Assembly (NCBI GenBank): GCA_023678885.1
Contig: CM042998.1
Span: 1,429,820 to 1,493,819 of the forward strand
Source of the DNA: Pogostemon cablin
Lineage: Eukaryota > Streptophyta > Magnoliopsida > Lamiales > Lamiaceae
DNA length: 64,000 nt
Direction: 5' to 3'
Part shown: in pieces, positions 46,289-59,340 of the stretch
Layout of the letters: each line of letters starts with the position of its first letter
Numbering within the stretch: the first letter of the stretch is position 1
Position numbers and translations under genes: made by a program
The notes under the pieces: model-generated
Databases searched by the model: none
The model's input: only the letters and a program-made list of their open reading frames with translations
Told to the model about the DNA's origin: nothing

Positions 46289-48157
46289 TTTTTATGAAAT
46301 CACAGTTTTAAAATTTTGAGATTAAATTTCTCTACACATTCATGAATTTTGGTACATTATTGATATCAATTACTTAATGTATTCGTAGTATTTATCAAGC
46401 TAATGGAAAAGTGTAGAATTGTTTTAATCGTCAAAATTATTGAGTTGGTTCTGTTAATTGAATTTTGATACACGCATTCAATTTAGTTCGTAATTTGTAT
46501 GGTATCAATTTGGAGTTGAAATACGAATTCAAAATAGATGGAGGTCATGTGACGTGGCTTCATTGTTGGAAACACTATGTGTTAAAGTGTCTGCTCTCAA
46601 TTTTTTTAATTGTTTAATGATTTCAATTTTGGTAATTGAAATTTGTGAATTGAAAATTGATTTCTGTATCACATTCACATTATTTGATTTGTTTGTGATT
46701 ATTAGGTAATTTCAGAATTAATAAATCATTAGCTAATCCAATTATATGTGCGTGGTACATGTGAGCAAATTGAATTAATTTTGGGCGCTTCAGTGATGTA
46801 TTCCTGTGTCATTAATTCTTACTAATTAATTATAATTATTTTCTAAGAATGAAGTATTCGGTGCCTTATTAAGAAATCTTGAATAGTTAAAAATGGTATT
46901 GATATTAATGCTCTATGATTTCATTTTTGGTATTACCGATTCTGAAATGGATTGAATATTTCATCCATTTTAAAATTATACCATCATGATTTATTATTGA
47001 TTAACTTTGGTTATGGTATAAATAAATACACAATGGATTTGTATTTTCAATGATTTATAGTAATGCGCATGGTACTACTGTGATTTGAATTCAAAATAAA
47101 GATGGTAGTTGACATGGGATATTGGAATTGTATGCAGCCTTTACATACGAATTGTGAAAATTTGACAAATGAGCATCTGTCACTTATAATTTAGATTAAA
47201 GGATTGAAATTATATCAATTTCCCATGGTATTCTATTTACTCATATTTGTCAATATTTCCATTTGATAACTACCTTGAATATGGACATTGGACATACACG
47301 ATTTGCATGTCATCAACGAGGATTTGATCATTGTAGTTGTTATAGATTCTTGATTGCATATATATTTCAGTAATGGATTTAGTGGTGAATAATTAAGTAG
47401 AGGGTAATTGTCTAATTTAAGTTATTTTAAATTAGAATTTGGAATCCCTAATTAAGTTAGGAAATCTTTCAATGTATTTAAATATGTGTGATTCATCTCA
47501 TATTCCTATTTAGTTAGTGGAATACAATTATAGTAAAAGTGGGGAGATATTTTTTTTAATATCGTTCAATTAAACATAAATATTTATTTTAAGTATTAGT
47601 TTAATTGGTCTCGTAATATTCAATCTAGTCAATCAAAACATCATGTTGTTATAGCAACCTCTGTGTGTGGAGTGCGTTATTAAAATTACATAGATGAGTG
47701 TGGAATTATTTATGTGTTCTGTGTTCGGCCCATAGGTAGGTACATTTTGACAGAATAATAACACACATGTGATGATAAGTATGTGATAATTATTTTGAAT
47801 TGTTCATGTGAACATCAGTCGGTCCAAAGATAAACTTTTGTTTGACAGAATTTATTATCAGTACTTGATTATTACACCAAGATTACCCTTGCAGTTAATT
47901 TTTGTCCATAGACGAGATTAATGTTGTACAAGGTGTCATGTGATAGGTCCCCAATTAATAATGTTGTGTGAGTGTATCTTCATGCGGGTATTGATTGGCC
48001 CAAAGGTATATTAATATTTGGCCCGAAATACACAAGCACATGTGGTGGTGAATACATGACAATTATTTATTTAACATGTGAGTAATAAGTCTGCCCAAAG
48101 GAAGAATATTGCTTGACAGTTTTATTGTCAGTATTTGACTACTACGTAGAAGGTGCC
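46289..48157 (+). pseudogene. Copia-B internal 5' region, decayed
   Basis: No usable frame remains. About 47730-47880 and 47985-48146 are diverged repeats of each other, both with GGCCCA(A/T)AGGTA, TTTGACAG and TTATTGTCAGTACTTGA-like blocks. By position this should be leader and gag, but no zinc knuckle is recognisable. Confidence 0.5.
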
Positions 48158-49638
48158 TGTTCAGCACGAAAATTCGTACTTTTCACAGGTCGTTTTTATA
48201 TGATTATTGCATAATTTTAATATTATTTGTGGAGTTTATTACTTATTTTTATATTTTATATGATTTCACGAGTATAGTTGAGATTTTGCAGAATTAAGAC
48301 CTATTTTGGTGGGACATTGTTAAAATATAAGAAGAGTTTAAGAAGGGCAAGGAAAGAGTCGAGCTGATCAAAATGTGAGTTGCTTGATGATCTCTTGTCA
48401 TCTGCATCAAGTTAATTATGGAGGAGATTATGATTCATGAGCACTAAAGTTGTTGTTGGAAGAAATTTTATCAACAAAATGTGGGGCCTATGATATATAA
48501 TGAATTTGAGAATTTGGCCTTATGTTGTGCCCACGTGATTTCAAGTTGTGGGACCCATGAAACACAAATTGATTTCAAAAATCAATTAATTGTACAGAAT
48601 TATTGCCTCATCAGTCATCACTCATGCATGGATGGAAATAAATTGATGCCACCTTAGCAAAACATTTGAGCCCAAATCAAAATCATTCTTTTGTGAATTG
48701 AAGCCCACATCACAGAAAGCCCAAGACACGCACATACAGAACAAATATGAATTGTGGTCGGATCTTTCTTACACCCATGGAAGTTGCTTGTAACTCCATG
48801 GGGTAAATACTTTGAGTAATTCTAGGGTTAGATGGATTAAGTTTATTTTAATTTGATACTTGGTGAAGGGTTCAAAACTGCAGAATGCTTATTTGATTTT
48901 TCTATGAATTTATTGGAGACTATTTAATTTAAATTGTGTAACGTTTATTGTTATTTCATGATATTGACTAATACTTGGGATAATTATAACTTGTGTACAC
49001 AATTAAATTAATTGGTTATTTTGTATAAGTTAAAGTAATTGACTTGATTCTTTAGCTTATTAGACATAGAAATTGTGATGAGTGTTATTGATATTGATGA
49101 ATTGTCATATTAGTAATATTCAGGAAATTAGGTAATAAAATTATAGTACCTAAAAAGGGAACACATATTAATTCTAGTACCTGATGAGGGAGGGGATAAT
49201 GTAGTAAGTACCTAGAGAGGGAGATAAGTTTATTAACCTAGAGTCCTAGGAGATGAACAAGATAAATTAATAATTTGCTTAGAACAAATAAGTGGATTAG
49301 TAAAGTTTAGTGGCTCTTCCATAAGTATCTACAGGAATTGAACCCGACCATCAAAGTGTTGAATTAATTAATGTAATCCAGAACTCCTAGAGCTACTATT
49401 TCTCATTCTTGAATTTTCGTATCTTATTTAATTGCTTTTATTTAATTTTGAAAGTATTCATTAGTTTAATAATCATCTAAACAATTAAATTTGTCACATG
49501 TCTTATTTAGTTTAGTAGTTTTATAAGATAAATAATTTACCATCCCTAGAATTCGATATTAAAACTTGATTGTCTGCTGCTACAGTCGACATCCCTATAC
49601 TTGGGAATTTATTTGTGTGCACTCGAAAACACGCAACA
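48158..49638 (+). mobile_element. Solo LTR 1 (long LTR, probably Ty3/gypsy)
   Basis: Begins TGTTCAGCACGAAAATTCG and ends GAAAACACGCAACA, 1481 bp. It is flanked by GTGCC on the left and, once solo LTR 2 is removed, GTGTC on the right, a target duplication with one mismatch. The ending (ATCCCTATACTTGGGAATTT... CACGCAACA) is typical of long LTRs of plant Ty3/gypsy elements. No internal domain, primer-binding site or second LTR is present, so it is a solo LTR left by LTR-LTR recombination inside Copia-B. Confidence 0.7.
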
Positions 49639-49642
49639 GTGT

Positions 49643-51396
49643 TGTTAGGCTTTTATTGTGCACCTCAATTAAAATCCCCAAGTGTAGGGATGCCAATTGC
49701 AATGGCAAGTATCCCAGTTAAAATTAATATTGTTCCCACTAAGACAGTTGATTATTTATTTATTTTCTATTACTCTTTAATTAGAATTATTATGTAACCA
49801 ATTTCCAAGTGTTCAAATGAATTAATAACTAAAGAATTTAAGTAACAATTAACAAAATAAATAAAAGCAAGGAATATTCGAGATTGAATCAAGAGAGAAG
49901 TAACAGCTCTAAGATTTCAGGTGTAGTGCAATTGATTTGGTTTTCTAGACGTCCTATTGTTCATTCATGGTATTTCAATGAAAATACATCATAAGATGAT
50001 GCGCAAACAGTTTTGAACCTTCTTCCTATATACTAATAAGGCGAATTTTATAAACCTCCGGATGGCATATTCGACTAACATATATTCTCTGAAAGTAATA
50101 CTCAAACTTATTCACTTCCTACTTGATTTCATAATTGCATTGTTCTACTAAGATAATCAAGCATCTTATTTACCAACCCTTAGGATTATCGTGTTCACGG
50201 GCAAACTACTATAATCCCTAACAAACAGACAATATTAAGTATGAATGCACACAAGCTAACACAACATACCAAGCATCACAGGCAATATCAATAGCATGCT
50301 ATGAAGACGTTACAAACATATAATATAATCTGAAATAAATCAAATAAATAAGAATCTTAATAGCATGAAATCACAATACTTTGTCTAGGGTTCCAAATCA
50401 ACTACCCTAACCCTCAATCCTTAGAACTGTAAAGAGTTTTTAGCCCATGAGGTCACAAGCAACACTAACGACTTTCAAATACAAAATAAAATCACAAAAA
50501 AGAAATTAAGAAAAGAAATTAAAACCCTAGTTCACGTGGTTTGCGTCTCTCCTCCGTCTCTCAGACTGGATTGTCCTCTCAACCGCACTTGATTATTCCT
50601 CCGGACCGATAGGATGGATGGATGGATGGTTTGATGTGAGTGGGTGGATGGATGGATAGAGCGTGAATTGAATTCACGGTGTGTTTTTGTGGTGATTGAT
50701 CGGCCCCCCCTCTTCAAGTGATCTGATCATTTTTATACATATTTTCCCGAAAACTAGCTTGAATGGGCTGTCTTTACACGTTGTCAAGCACAGAGGATCA
50801 AAAATCTCAATTTTTGACCCAAAATAACCCAACACGAGTTGGCCCTACGTAACTCGAGTTACCTAACTCGACTAGTGTTGCACCAACATGACTCGAGTTA
50901 GCAACTCGAGTTGCTGCTTGTCAACTCGAGTTGCGATGCTTTGCATCCTGGATCGCTTTCGGACCTCAACACAACTCGTGTTGCAAGTCGTGTTGGCTCA
51001 TACAACTCATGTTGGCTCTCTGGATGATTTTCGGACGCTTTTCTGCCCCCTACTCGACTCGAGTTGCAAGTCGAGTTGTACCTTACTACTCGAGTAAGCT
51101 CTCTGGACGATTCTGAATACTTTTCGGGGCCTAACTCGAGTTGTATTGCAAGTCGTGTTGCAACTCGAGTTGCATGTTACAACTCGAGTTGGATCTTTTT
51201 AGCCCCGTTTATTGCTCGTTTTCATTCCTGCTTCATTTCTACCCTGTTTTAACCTTCAAAACTCAATAAAACGCATTAGTAGCACCATAATCATGTAAAA
51301 TACATAAGCTACGCAATCCGACACGAATGTATGGCCTTATTATAATAAAAATAAGGTATTATGATATCAAAAAGACGTAAATTTCCACTCTCATCA
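49643..51396 (-). mobile_element. Solo LTR 2 (long LTR, probably Ty3/gypsy), inverse orientation
   Basis: On the minus strand it begins TGATGAGAGTGGAAATTTAC and ends AAAAGCCTAACA, 1754 bp. The exact 5-bp target duplication AGTGT lies at 49638-49642 and 51397-51401. Its terminal about 50 bases resemble, inverted, the end of solo LTR 1 (CATCCCTACACTTGGGGATT), so the two belong to related families. It contains GGATG tandem repeats (about 50611-50660) and the CTCGAG cluster. Short frames across it are not genes. Confidence 0.85.
50830..51190. repeat. Cluster of AACTCGAGTT palindromes
   Basis: Nine CTCGAG sites in about 360 bp, most within AACTCGAGTT(G), interspersed with half-variants such as AACTCGTGTT and CAAGTCGTGTTG. 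It lies in the U3-side half of solo LTR 2. About 0.1 CTCGAG would be expected by chance in this length. Confidence 0.9.
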
Positions 51397-52447
51397 AGTG
51401 TCACTTACAAGTTAGTATTGTTGTCATTGGACTTGATACTAATGATGTGCTCGATTCCTCAAGATGATTCTAAACTATTTAAAATTTGAAAGATTATAAA
51501 GTTTAATGCGAGCATGATAAATTATTTTACAATAATTCTCTGTATAATTAAGAAGTCTACTAATTAAGTTTAATCTATATCAACAACAAAATCATACATG
51601 ATGAGAACTTCAATAATAAAGATGAAACTAAAATGCTTCAAGAAAATTTGGTCTCAATAAAGTATAAGGGCAATACAAGAAAACTCATTAAGAAAGCTGC
51701 TAAAGACAACTAAAGTACAACTTTTTGTTTACCCCTAAAGGATTGTGGAATAGTTTTATAATACACCACATTAAGATTACTAACATGAATGGTGTTGTGG
51801 TGTAGTTAAAAGATATGATTGAGCTCCACAACATATGATTAATAATGTGAGAAATACTAAAGATTGCAGTTTATAATCTCAATAAAGTTTTAACTAAATT
51901 AGTTATGAGAACTCTTTGAGTTTCACATGGCGATGTCCAACTAAGGCTAGATCATTGGGATCTACTAAAGAAAATTGAACACAAATAGTTATCAGCTACT
52001 TTATTGATTATGAAAAAGATAAAAGTTTTATGATCCATTATTCGGATTATATTTGAGACGGGTAATATAATATTCTTTAAGGATGTTGATTTGGGGAGAA
52101 GAATAATATTAGAGACATTGTCTTTGAAGGAGAGCCAATTTCGACCCCTATTAAAGCTTGTAAGAATGTGAAAATTCAGAATATTGATATGACAATGTCA
52201 ATAATATATTTAAGAAATAACAAATTCAACAAACTTAAGAATTAATGTCACTAAGGTGACCACTAGAGTTGGGAGAAAGACAATTCGAATGATTATGTAG
52301 TTTTCTCCTTAAAAATGAGGACACTATGAAATTAATGGTAGAACTTTCAAACAATGTTCATCAAGCCATGCAAGGTCCAAATACTCAATAGTGGGTTAAT
52401 GTCATTAGTTATGAGTTTAAATCAATACAAGATGTCAGGTTTGCATC

Positions 52448-52636
52448 TTGATAAAGGATTATACTCAAAATGAAGGAAAATACTGTTTTAAGGGACTTTC
52501 TATTCGGTTTCTGAAAAAGACTCCATTTAGGATAATTGTGGCATTAGTAGAACATTTTGAGATTGAATTAAATTTGATGGATGTAAAGACAAAGTTCCTT
52601 GATGGCAACACTGATGATACGATCTCAACGGTCTAA
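52448..52636 (+). pseudogene. Reverse transcriptase scrap of Copia-B
   Basis: Encodes SKKTPFR-like sequence followed by IIVALVEHFEIELNLMDVKT and FLDGN. This matches the copia reverse transcriptase segment before the YVDD box; compare ILLALVTQFDLELHQMDVTT in Copia-A. The sequence downstream to 53878 has further scattered matches to RNase H order but no frame. Confidence 0.8.
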
Positions 52637-53878
52637 GAACTAAAAGGAAATCCTTATATCAATTCAAGTTTATCTTTCACATAAAGGAATCACGATTATT
52701 ACCATGATGTAGTTCTCTCATTTAGTTTTTGAGACAAATATAGATGATTGTATGATTCAGTGGAAGAATATTTACGTTAAATTAAAGGAGACAAGTGCAG
52801 TCTCAATCAGGTGCTCTAAAGTTAATCTAAAGATTTAAGAAATATTCTATATGTTTTGATTGTTGGAAGTTGTTGTATAATGAAGTCTGTACAAGACTTA
52901 ATTTGGCTTCTGTTATTGGTATATTAAGTAGACGTTTAAGTAACTCTAGTATGGATCTTTATAAAGTATTTACAGAGAACTAAGGATAATATGCTTGCAC
53001 ATCAGGGATCAGATTTGCTAGAGATCATAAGAAGTCTGATTTTGAGTTTTGTTGGATGCTAATACAGTATAAGATCCACTTTAGGCTACATCTTTTGTTG
53101 ATCGGAGTATTGTACATATAAAAATGTTAAGCAAACAATTGACTCATTAACCATGACAACAGAAATAGTAGCACAATAAGGGGCATCCAATCATGAAATA
53201 AAGGTTGCGAAACTTTTTCACATAAAGTTTATTGTGACAGTTAGTTTGCAGTAAAGTATTAGCAACAAGAATTCTTATAAGTCAAGCATATTGACATAGT
53301 ATTCTTGGTTGTTAAAGAAAGTGTTTTATGTGGATAAAATTCTAGTAGAGCATATTGTGATAGATTCTAAATGAGAATCCGTCAATTATGTATTTAACGT
53401 CCTGTATTTGAGCTAGCTACTCATGTGGGTGTTATATGATTTTAAAATACATTGATTTTGTGGGAGTCTATATTTATTGCTCATTAAGATTTTTAAAACA
53501 CTTTGATTTGGTAATGCAGTTTTCTTCAGAATAAGTTCATGACTTTGAATTCATTATGAATTCACTTAAGTAATTTTTCATTTTGTAATATTTTACATTA
53601 TGGATTGAATCAGTTGGAAATAGAAATGATGTTGATCACATTTCATGTAATTTCTATGCTACTCATCATATTTGATCTATGTCATTGAGTGTATTGATAT
53701 TGGTGATTGTCGGGGTTTAACCACAATTTATAATGTGGTGAATGTCGCGGTAGTTCCATATTAGTATATGAGATGGACCAGATTATTAAGTATAGCCTGA
53801 AGAGAAATAGCATAAAGTTGCGCAATTAAGGACTCTTGATATAATTGCTTTGAGAAATATATAGCCAAAGTGGGAGAT

Positions 53879-54341
53879 TGTTGAAAATTTTTAATTTTCA
53901 ATATAGTCTAATTGTGGGCAATATATTATTATGCAATTATATTAGCTATTCAATTATTTTATGGACTTAATTAAGTGATCCAATTTAGTTGATAAGTCTA
54001 TGTGCTATAATATTTTGATATGAGCCAATTGAGTAGATACCCAATACTACATGACTGGATGATTATGGGTGGCACGGTTGTATAGTATATAAAGACTCAC
54101 AGGTTATGGTTCCTAATACACTAAGCCGAACATGGTATTCCTTTCTTCCCATCGAGAGGGGTTACTACGGTCTCATAGGAATAAGGAGGCTTAGTTGAGG
54201 AAGACCATAAAATCAATGATTCCGAGTTCGTGGTCCATCGAGACAACTTCATGGATTAAGGTACGCTTCCACTTTACGGTTAGATCTCGTTAATTATAAT
54301 AGGACTAAAGACATTATGGATTTATGGATTTATTTCCAACA
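53879..54341 (+). repeat. Copia-B 3' LTR
   Basis: 463 bp, TGTTGAAAATTTTTAA to TTTATTTCCAACA, followed by target copy GTGTA. It has a single copy of the block that is duplicated in the 5' LTR. Confidence 0.92.
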
Positions 54342-54346
54342 GTGTA

Positions 54347-56392
54347 TTCTAGCTCGATAGAATTGATTCATCAAGCTTGCAAGCACACAATAAATAAAAT
54401 TAATACTCATACTCCAAACATAGGTATTCCATTCTTTTACTTTCTCATTTGCTAATTTATGTGAGGTGATACGCGATCACTTTACAAATGCATAGTATCT
54501 CACCAGAAAAGATTACTTATGCATTGTAATTATCTCTATAAATAGTAATTAACATTATTCCACATGGGTGAACAGAAAACTTTGAATATGCATATATTAC
54601 TAAAAAATGATTAACTGACATATTCCACTTGGGTGAACATATACATCTGCCATCATCACTTTACAAATGCATCGTAACTATCACTAGGAATGATCAATTA
54701 TGCATCGTAACTATCACTAGAAAAGATTAATTAACATTATTTAAGAAAAGATTAATTAGTAACTATCACTAGAAAAAGGTTAATCATGCATAGTAACTAT
54801 CACTAGAAAAGATTGATCAATGCTTTCAAAAAAAAGAAAAGATTGATTAAACTCCTCATATGTCCCATAATTATGTTTACATTTCTAATTTAGTTAGATA
54901 TGGTGAGTTCCCTATTCCACAAATTAAAAAAAGGAATACCCCGCTTGTAACACAAAAAGAAATATAGTCATATAGCGTGGAACAGTGAATTAGCTTATCT
55001 TCATAGCCTCGCATAAACATTAATATAATTCTTAAAAGTTATCAAAGAGATGAAAAGAATATTTTATTTTATAGTAATTAATTATATTAGTTGATATATA
55101 TATATATGGTATACCGTATACATCACTAAGTTTTGTGAATAGCCAAGTGGTTTTGCCTGTCAATCACTAATTCCCATTCTACACACACAACGGTCCTCTT
55201 TTCTTTTTCTTTTATTTCTTCCTTTCTCCCTTCATTTTCCTTAGTTTATTGTTTTTTTTTCTTTCTTTCTTTCTCCCTCTTTCTTTTGTATTTCTTTCTT
55301 TCTCCTTTCTCCCTCTTTTTTTTGTATTTCTTTCTTTCTCATCCATTTTCTTTAGTTTATTAATTTTTCTATTAGTAATTTTTTTTCTTTTTTTCTTTCT
55401 CCCTCCATTTTCTTTAGTTTATTAATTTTTCTATTTATAATTATTTTTTTTGTAGTTTAACCTCTATTAGATGTATAAGAAATAATAATATTTTAGTAAA
55501 AGTGATACTTTAATTAATAAAAAATGGTAATGGTGAGTTGCATGATTTTATGAACAATTTTTACCATTGTAATAATATTCTTAATGAAAAATTATACATA
55601 TCTTTTATAAAAAGTAGTAATTGTTTAAGAAAATATATAAACAATCTCATATAAGTGTTCCCTTAATAAATTTGGGCCTCATTGACCATAAATTCTGGGT
55701 CCGTCATTGGCTATATGTTTCCTTAAGATGAAAGACATACATGTTTCCTTAAGATGAAAGACACTCAATAATCCTGTTTCTTATCTGTTACTATTTTAAT
55801 TATTTAATTAGAATAATTCTTATAATTTAATTATTTTATTACATATATTGTATCTATTTTATTACTTTTTATTTATTTTTTATATATTATTTTTAATATA
55901 TATTTTTTAATTTTAATTATACTGTATTAATAAATTATAGATAATGTATAAATTCTTTTCAATAATAAACATCCACGATTATAGGAGTATTAAATAAAGT
56001 ATTATCTAAATTTAATTAATTTTTAAAAGTAAATAGAGGAATATTCTAAAAATATTCCATAATAGTGTGATTTTGTATCATTGTGAGGAATTATGTAAAT
56101 TCTACACTAGAGTGGAGGTGTTTAGTTTGAATCTCCTATTATATTTTGGTGTTATATCTCCTGATGTGAAGGATAAACTATTATGTATCCTAACAATCAA
56201 TCTTAAAAGAAAAGATTGTGATTTTTCTTTTCACATATATTTCACTTATCTAATAAGAGAAAAAAAAAAAAAAGTAAATAGACGGAGTTTGCCTTATTCT
56301 CTCCTTCTCTCATCTCCATACGACCTTCCTTTTTCTATGTTGACCAAATTCAGTTCATTTTCCAGAGATTAGTCAGTGAGCTTACATTCGAT
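54347..56392. other. Upstream region of the NLR trio: short tandem repeats and a pyrimidine tract
   Basis: No gene. About 54470-54850 is an irregular tandem repeat around ATGCATCGTAACTATCACTA and AGAAAAGATTAATTA, with CATTATTCCAC(A/T)TGGGTGAACA twice. About 55195-55400 is a TTTC/CTTT-rich pyrimidine tract. The final 300 bases should contain the promoter of the NLR at 56393; no certain TATA box was assigned. Confidence 0.6.
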
Positions 56393-58887
56393 ATGGCAGC
56401 CTATGCTGCTCTTGTTTCGCTTGAAGAAACCACACATATGATCCTCAATCATCCTAAATATTCCATTTCTATTGATGAAAGAGAACAAGTTACCTCCATC
56501 CGTGAATACGTTATCTGCTTGATAACCTTCCTTGATGATTTCCCCTATAAAGCCAACCGTTTGGAAGGAAAACTCAGGCATTTAGCTAACGAAGCTGAAG
56601 ATCTTATCGAAAATCTCATGTGGAATCAAATTCGGAAGAATCCAGGAAATATAGGGCTTACGATTGTAAGCCAACTGAAAAAATTAAGAGAGGAAATGGG
56701 TTCAATTACTGAAGATATGATGGATGATCGTCGATCTGCTGCAGTTTCGTCATTAAGAGTTGCGGCTACGGTCAAAAACGATGTGGTGATTGGTTTGGAA
56801 GCGGATCTACTAGAAATTAAAGGTCGGCTTTGCGGGGAATCATACAAACTCGAAGTAATCCCAATTTCAGGTATGGGAGGAATCGGTAAGACTACTCTTG
56901 CTCAAAAAGCTTATGATGATCCATTAATAATTGAATACTTTGATATTCGTGTTTGGGTCACTGTATCTCAAGATTACAGTGTTGATAAAATTCTGTCTTG
57001 CCTTGGGCATATAGTGCCAGTGGAATTGTTAGAAAATAATGAACTATCAATGGGTGAAAAAGTGTATACAACCTTGAGGGGCAGGAGGTATCTGATTGTA
57101 GTGGATGACATTTGGGGCACAGATGTTTGGGATGATGTGAGGGGTATATTTCCAGATGACAAGAATGGAAGTAGAATCATTTTGACCACTAGACTATCTC
57201 ATGTAGCTTCTTATGCTAGTAAGGGTAGCCCTGTTCATGAGATGAAGTTCATGGATGAGAGTCAAAGTTGGAAGTTGCTTAAGCAAAAGGTGTTCTCAGA
57301 TGGTCAAGATTGTCCTCTTGAGTTGGAAGAAATTGGTATGGAGATTGCACGAGGATGCAGAGGGCTGCCCCTTGCTGTTGTACTGATTGCAGGAATCCTG
57401 TCCACAAATTCTGCCAAGTCTCGAGCTTCATGGGAGAGAGTTGCCAAAAATGTAAATCAAGTTTTTGATGGGCAATTGGAGGAGATACTATCTTTTAATT
57501 ACACTTTATTGCCTCATCATTTGAGGCCTTGTTTTTTATTCATGGCTGGCTTTCCAGAAGATCACAATATTCATGTCTCAAGGCTCATCAAGTTATGGGT
57601 AGCCGAAGGCTTTTTGAGACATCGAAATGGAGACAAAAGCTTGGAAGAGGAAGCAGAGGAGTATGTGGAGGATCTAGTGAAGAGAGATCTTGTTATGGTA
57701 ACAAGTAGGAAGAGTAATGGGAAAATCAAGAGTTGCAGCCTCCATGATCTGGTGAGAGACATGTGCATAAGGAAAGCTGAGGAAGAGATGTTTCTTCTAA
57801 CGGATAGGTACAAGCTTCCAAATGGCCGGAGACGCATCAGTATTCGTCACTCTCATCTAGATGAGATTTGGGGTGAAACCATCCACACCATTCTAAGCTT
57901 CCCAATCATGGAAGATGGCTCTTCACTAACCTTTCTAGAAAGATTTAAACTGCTCCGGGTATTGGACATCATGCACGAAAAGTTAAAATTTTCAACTTTT
58001 CCCAAAGTGTTGGAGTTGTTTCTTCTAAGGTACTTAGCTGTAAGAGTTGACGGTGAGATTCCTGCAGCCATACTAAACCTTGAGTATCTTCAAACCTTAA
58101 TCATTTGTCCTAGCAGAAAGAATATTTGACATTTGTGCCTTCATTGCCACTGGAAATTTGGAGAATGTCAGGTTTGAGGCATCTTATTATTACTCATGAC
58201 TATTGCTATGTGTTACCTGATCCTAAAGATGGATCAACTCTTCCTCTGCAAAATTTGCAAATGATTTCAGGTGTTTCGAGTTTCGTATGCAGCGAAAGGA
58301 TCCTGAAAATGATTCCAAACCTCAAAAAATTGGGAATTGTTCGTCGACACAACCACATCAATCTTGTAAATCTGCATCAGCTAGAAGAGTTGAAAATAAC
58401 TGCATCACCTTTTAAAAAATATTGGCCAAGTCAGTTGCCTACTTTTCCATTGACAATGAAAAAGTTGACCTTGGATTGTAAGGGACTACTCTCTTGGAGA
58501 GATATGAGCATTATTGGTTCGATGTCCAATCTTGAAGTGCTTAAACTGAAGCAATTTGCCTGTGATGGCTATACATGGGAGACGAATGACGGGGAGTTTC
58601 GTCAGCTCAAATTTCTGCAAATCGAGCATTCATCTCTGGAACGTTGGGTAACTGAAAGCACTCATTTCCCAAGACTCGAACGCCTGGTACTTCGTTGTTC
58701 ATCTCTAACAGAGATTCCAGTTGGTATTGGAGAAATACCAACACTTGAAATGATTGAGGTTGATGCTTGGAATGAAGGTCTAGTGCTCTCAGCCAAACGA
58801 ATACAAGAGGAACAACAGAAACATCGAAATGATGCCCTTCAAGTTCGACAATTCCGTTGTGTGGATGCAAGGAAATATAATCTTTGA
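56393..58887 (+). pseudogene. CC-NB-ARC-LRR (R1-like) gene with one frameshift before the LRRs
   Basis: Such proteins are intracellular immune receptors: an ATP-binding NB-ARC switch with a sensing LRR. Frame 1 (56393-58129, 578 residues) has the Rx-type coiled coil with EDLIE near 70. It also has the P-loop GMGGIGKTT at 160-168, kinase 2 YLIVVDDIW from 233, RNBS-B, GLPL, the CFLFMAGFPEDH block, an LHD motif near H451 and the first LRR. At about 58105-58126 the frame shifts by one base. The remaining LRRs continue to 58887 in another frame (PLEIWRMSGLRHL, DMSIIGSMSNLEVLKL). No stop or shift is seen elsewhere, so this is either a very recent pseudogene, a base error, or a truncated receptor. 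No hydrophobic tail exon was found after 58887. Confidence 0.9.
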
Positions 58888-59340
58888 AATCTTGAAGTGT
58901 TTCTTGTAACTAAAATGTAGTTTTGTAGGGTTTGATGATTTTAATAAAATACACTGTTTTATTGTTATTTAGTGACTGAAATAGAGGTAAGAAAATGATG
59001 CTGAGCCCTGAAAAAAACCACAAATGCTTGGGACAAAGATTGGATTTTTTTTCTTGTGTGTCATTCGTATGCAGAGGAGATGTTACCCACCACAGGAAAT
59101 CCTGTGTCTGCAACATATGGATGAAGAAGAAAAGATCACCTCTTTTTTTTAAAAATAATTTCAGGATCGAAGTTCATTGTGCAAAGACAGAATATGCTTT
59201 TCACTATCCAATTTTTAAAGTAAGAAGCAGACAAATGCGTAGTTATTAACTATATTGAACATCCTATACCATCTTGTACCCATCGAGAATTTGCTGGGAG
59301 TCTTTCTACTCTCACTGCATTGTGTTTGCACCATTTTCAC
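58888..59340. other. Intergenic spacer between NLR copies
   Basis: 453 bp holding the 3' end of the upstream NLR (several AATAAA-like signals near 58942) and the promoter and leader of the next. The short frames here have no family features. Confidence 0.6.

Larger units (their letters stand above)
45484..54341 (+). mobile_element. Copia-B: old Ty1/copia retrotransposon with nested solo LTRs
   Basis: The 5' LTR begins TGCTGGAAAATTTTAATTTT at 45484, and the 3' LTR is 53879-54341 (463 bp, TGTTGAAAA...TTTCCAACA). The 5-bp target duplication GTGTA is at 45479-45483 and 54342-54346. A primer-binding site TGGTATCAGAGCC (initiator Met tRNA) is at 46209-46221, and the polypurine tract AAAGTGGGAGAT is just before 53879. 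The coding region is almost erased; a reverse transcriptase scrap survives at 52448-52620. Removing the nested solo LTRs (48158-51401) leaves about 5.6 kb, a normal copia length. The 5' LTR has two later tandem duplications that the 3' LTR lacks. Confidence 0.93.

Noticed and set aside
49570..49797. A 75-residue frame near 49.6 kb
   Set aside because: It spans the junction between two nested solo LTRs.
50888..51252. Overlapping Ser/Cys-rich frames near 51 kb
   Set aside because: They read through the CTCGAG palindrome array of a solo LTR, in several frames at once.
56067..56372. A 101-residue frame just upstream of the NLR at 56393
   Set aside because: AT-rich with a poly-A run inside; no recognised feature, and it overlaps the expected NLR promoter and leader.
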